DNA from: Micromonospora sp. NBC_01740
GTDB taxonomy: Bacteria; Actinomycetota; Actinomycetes; Mycobacteriales; Micromonosporaceae
Direction of reading: 5' to 3'
Assembly: GCF_035920365.1 (NCBI RefSeq)
Contig: NZ_CP109150.1
Coordinates: forward strand, 2,542,001 to 2,606,000
Length of the DNA stretch: 64,000 nt
Part shown: one piece after another, positions 61,437-64,000 of the stretch
Position numbering within the stretch: the stretch's first letter is position 1
How the letters are laid out: each line of letters opens with the position of its first letter
Program-made: the position numbers and the translations under genes
The notes under the pieces: generated by a model
Told to the model about the DNA's origin: nothing
What the model saw: only the letters and a program-made list of their open reading frames with translations
The model's database searches: none

Positions 61437-64000
61437 ATGCTTTCCCGCTCCACGTCCTCGACGGAATCGCCCGCACTCATCCGGGACCGGGCCACCTCCC
61501 TGGTCGAGTACTTGATGGCCGTGCGGGCGCAGCTGGAGAAGCCGGCCCGGACGGTTCCCACCGCCGACGCCTTCTGGCAGCACGACTTCCCCGCGCACGC
61601 CGCCTGCGAGGTGGGCGTCTCGACCGACGGCGCCAGCTGGCTGCGGGTCGGCCTGCCCGCCGCCACGAGACCGATCAGGACACCCGTGGAGTTCGCGCCG
61701 CACCTGGCCGGTGCGCCGTCGTACGCCGTGGAACCCCGGCTCGTCGGCGACGAGGAGACGATCGAGAGGCTCCAGGAGCGGTTCGCGCAGTGGCGGGAGC
61801 GGGAGTGGCGCCCCTGGGCCGACCAGGCCCGGCGTACGGAGGCGACGCGGCAACTGCACCGCAGCCTGTTCGACTTGAAGCACCGCGTCGACATGGACGC
61901 CGCCACCCACGAACTCGTGTGGGGCCACGGCGTCATCCGCACCGACGTCGCCGGGCACCGGGTGCAGTACCCGCTGGTGGTGACCCCGGTCGCCATCGAG
62001 TTCGACGCCGACCGGTCGATGGTCACGGTGGCTCCGCAGGGCGCGCCCCGGCTCCAGACCGACCCGCTCACCGGCCTCGACGAGCGCTACCTGAGTCAAC
62101 TGCTCGCGCTGGCCGGCTCCGGCGGTCAGCTCGACCTCGACGTCTGGCACGACCTCGACCGGGTCGAGTTCTTCGAGCGGGCGCTGCGCCGGCTCGGGCA
62201 CGACCCCGTCGTCCGGGACAGCGGCGCGGCGGCCCCGGCCGGCCCGCACGTGCACGACACGGGCGTGCTCTTCGTCCGGCCCCGGCAGCGGATGCTGCGC
62301 CGCTTCCTGGAGGAGCTGCGCGCCCGGCTGCTCGCCGGCGACACCGCGAGCATCGGCTCGCTGGCCGCCATCCTGGCGCACGAGCCGAGCCGGCTGGAGA
62401 TGCCGCAGGACCAGCCGGCGCGGTGGGCGCCGCTGGGGGAGCGGCTGCTCATGCCGCTGCCGACCAACGAGGCGCAGGAGTCCATCGCGCGTCGGCTCGC
62501 GCAGCACCGCAACGTCGCCGTGCAGGGCCCGCCCGGCACCGGCAAGACCCACACCATCCGCAACCTGATCTGCCACCTCATGGCGCACGGCAAGCGGGTG
62601 CTCGTGGTGGCGCAGAAGGAGGACCCGCTGCGGGTCCTGCGCGACGGCCTGCCGAAGGAGATCCAGTCGCTGTGCCTGGCGGTGCTGGGCCGCTCCACCG
62701 ACCAGCTCGTGCAGCTCCAATTGGCCGCCCGCGAACTCTCCGACCGTGGGGCGACCCTCGACAAGCGGGGCGAACAGCAGCGCGTCGACCGGCTGCGCCG
62801 GCAACTGGAGGAGGCCGAGCGGGACCTCGGCCAGGCCCTCGGCGGCCTGCGCACCATGGCCGAGAACGAGTCCGCGCACTACGAGATCGACGGCATCCGG
62901 TTGTCGCCGAGCGACGTCGGCAACTGGCTGCGGGAGCGGGCCGACCGCTACGGGGACATCCCCGACGCCCTCGCGCCGGACGTGGCCGCACCGCTGGGCG
63001 TGGAGGAGTTCACCGAGCTGCTCGACATCGCCCGGCGTACCGTCCGGCAGGACCGCACCCAGGCGCTGCGGCACCTGCCCACGGCCGCCGAACTGCCCGC
63101 GGAGGCCGCCGTCCTCGCCGGGCGGCGCGAACTCGCCGCCGCCCGCGAGGAACTCGACCGGCTCGCCGCCGCCGGGGTCGTCCTGCCGGAGGTGCGGGCG
63201 TTCGGCCGGCCGGCGCTCGACGACCTCGTCGGGCAACTGCGTCAGGCGCTGACCCTGCTCGCCGGCCGCGAGGGGGCGTGGACCGACCGGCTGGCCACCC
63301 TGCTCCAGGCCGACCCGAACTGGCAGACCATGTGGCAGGACCACGTCGCGGCCTGCCAGCGCGCGCTCACCGACCTGACCGCGGCGACCCGGACCCTCGC
63401 CGGCCACCAGGTGATCGTGCCCGAGGCGCAGCTCGCCGAGCCCCGCCGCCTCCTGGCCCAGCTCGGTGAGCTGCGGCAGCGGTTCGCGACCGGCAAGGGC
63501 GTCAACCGGCTCTTCCAGAGCACCCTCGCCCGGCTCGCCGCCGAATGCCGCATCGACAGCGAGCCCCTGCGCACCACCGAGGACGTCGACATCGTCGTCG
63601 CGTACGTCACCCGGCTGCGGCTGCGTCAGGAGCTGAACACCCGGTGGGCCGAGTGGCGGCAACTGCTCAACCTCCCCGCCGACCTCGGCGACCAGCCCGA
63701 CCTGTGGGTGGGTCGGCTGCTCACCGACGCCGCCACCGCGCTCGACTGGGACCGCCGCCGCTGGCCCACCCTGCACGCCACCGTCCGCCGCCTGCTCCCC
63801 CGGGCCGAGCAGGCGGTCGACGTACGCCGGCTGACCTCCCTCGCCGACCTGGTCTCCCGGTGCGCGACCGTGTTCGAGTACGACCGGCTCGTCGCCGACG
63901 AGCGGACCCTCGGCACGGTGCTCCAGGAGGGCACGTCGAGCACGGACGCCAGCGAGCTGTGGCGGCTGCTCGACCAGAGCCGCCAGCGCGCCGACCTCGA
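61437..64000 (+). CDS. Large SF1-type AAA helicase, truncated by window end
   Basis: An open frame with no stop from ATG 61437 to the window edge (854 codons), written in the same frame as a clear P-loop: GPPGTGKTHTIRNLI, Walker A residues 364-371. A Q-motif-like MPLPTNEAQESIARRLAQHRNVAVQ stands before it and VLVVAQKEDPLRVLRDGL after it, as in DNA2/UPF1-type AAA_11 helicases. A 360-residue N-terminal region of unknown fold precedes the motor, and a long coiled coil (QQRVDRLRRQLEEAERDLGQAL, residues 445-470) interrupts it. Walker B, motifs III-VI and any nuclease domain lie beyond the window. An AAAGGTG site precedes the ATG. Large helicases of this kind are frequent in defence loci. Confidence 0.78.
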   Translation, partial: MLSRSTSSTESPALIRDRATSLVEYLMAVRAQLEKPARTVPTADAFWQHDFPAHAACEVGVSTDGASWLRVGLPAATRPIRTPVEFAPHLAGAPSYAVEPRLVGDEETIERLQERFAQWREREWRPWADQARRTEATRQLHRSLFDLKHRVDMDAATHELVWGHGVIRTDVAGHRVQYPLVVTPVAIEFDADRSMVTVAPQGAPRLQTDPLTGLDERYLSQLLALAGSGGQLDLDVWHDLDRVEFFERALRRLGHDPVVRDSGAAAPAGPHVHDTGVLFVRPRQRMLRRFLEELRARLLAGDTASIGSLAAILAHEPSRLEMPQDQPARWAPLGERLLMPLPTNEAQESIARRLAQHRNVAVQGPPGTGKTHTIRNLICHLMAHGKRVLVVAQKEDPLRVLRDGLPKEIQSLCLAVLGRSTDQLVQLQLAARELSDRGATLDKRGEQQRVDRLRRQLEEAERDLGQALGGLRTMAENESAHYEIDGIRLSPSDVGNWLRERADRYGDIPDALAPDVAAPLGVEEFTELLDIARRTVRQDRTQALRHLPTAAELPAEAAVLAGRRELAAAREELDRLAAAGVVLPEVRAFGRPALDDLVGQLRQALTLLAGREGAWTDRLATLLQADPNWQTMWQDHVAACQRALTDLTAATRTLAGHQVIVPEAQLAEPRRLLAQLGELRQRFATGKGVNRLFQSTLARLAAECRIDSEPLRTTEDVDIVVAYVTRLRLRQELNTRWAEWRQLLNLPADLGDQPDLWVGRLLTDAATALDWDRRRWPTLHATVRRLLPRAEQAVDVRRLTSLADLVSRCATVFEYDRLVADERTLGTVLQEGTSSTDASELWRLLDQSRQRADL

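Noticed and set aside
61161..63776. An 871-codon minus-strand frame over the helicase region, and a plus-strand frame at 61430-63469.
   Set aside because: The third frame (from 61437) contains a textbook P-loop and helicase-like sequence with no stop up to the window end. The other two are shadows of it.

Overview
The window is about 73% G+C actinobacterial chromosome. It is densely packed, uses many GTG starts, and several genes appear to have leaderless mRNAs. The core block mtrB-lpqB-comF-hpf-secA followed by a DUF6459 protein, a small HTH protein and a DUF6912 protein is the conserved actinobacterial mtr/secA neighbourhood. An aculeacin-A-acylase-like gene very close to the Actinoplanes enzyme, a pair of 10-methyl-fatty-acid genes and the overall gene style point to Micromonosporaceae, most likely Micromonospora. 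This placement is inference from gene content, not a database match.

Layout. 1-5100: MtrB sensor kinase, lipoprotein LpqB, a ComF-type phosphoribosyltransferase and the ribosome hibernation factor. 5200-7500: two overlapping minus-strand genes carrying four GNAT domains. 7650-13700: secA, then small conserved genes and a membrane protein. 13900-17300: proline and tryptophan catabolism (pruA, kynA), a PadR regulator and a 55-bp tandem repeat. 17300-21300: prfB, ftsE-ftsX, smpB and tmRNA. 21400-26300: unknown secreted or helical proteins, a ThDP decarboxylase, an MTA phosphorylase, YqgE and tRNA-Ala(GGC). 26350-38600: a PhyH-type oxygenase, two aldo/keto reductases, a hemerythrin, a NarL-type two-component pair, a MoxR/VWA pair and small proteins. 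38700-43000: tmsA-tmsB lipid methylation and a self-regulated HTH/SRPBCC pair. 43000-49200: zinc-ribbon and membrane proteins, a Cas4/AddB-like iron-sulphur nuclease coupled to an unknown 504-aa protein, and a secreted trypsin-fold protein without a catalytic triad joined to two tachylectin-like propellers. 49300-61000: MerR/TipAS regulator, gluconate-type kinase, acylase, YidD paralogue, WapI-like protein, a MarR/MFS divergent pair and a phosphotransferase. 61437-64000: the first 854 codons of a large SF1-type helicase that continues past the window.

How the genes work together. The left half is largely housekeeping: envelope sensing (MtrB/LpqB), secretion (SecA), division (FtsEX), translation termination and rescue (RF2, SmpB, tmRNA) and ribosome hibernation. 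The right half is more accessory: local regulator-target pairs with visible palindromic operators (41.5 kb and 58.4 kb), secreted enzymes and lectins, and two nucleic-acid-processing loci (44.1-46.8 kb and 61.4 kb to the edge). The best candidates for something undescribed are the Fe-S RecB-family nuclease with its coupled partner and the pseudoprotease-lectin fusion. No CRISPR array, integrase or transposase was seen.
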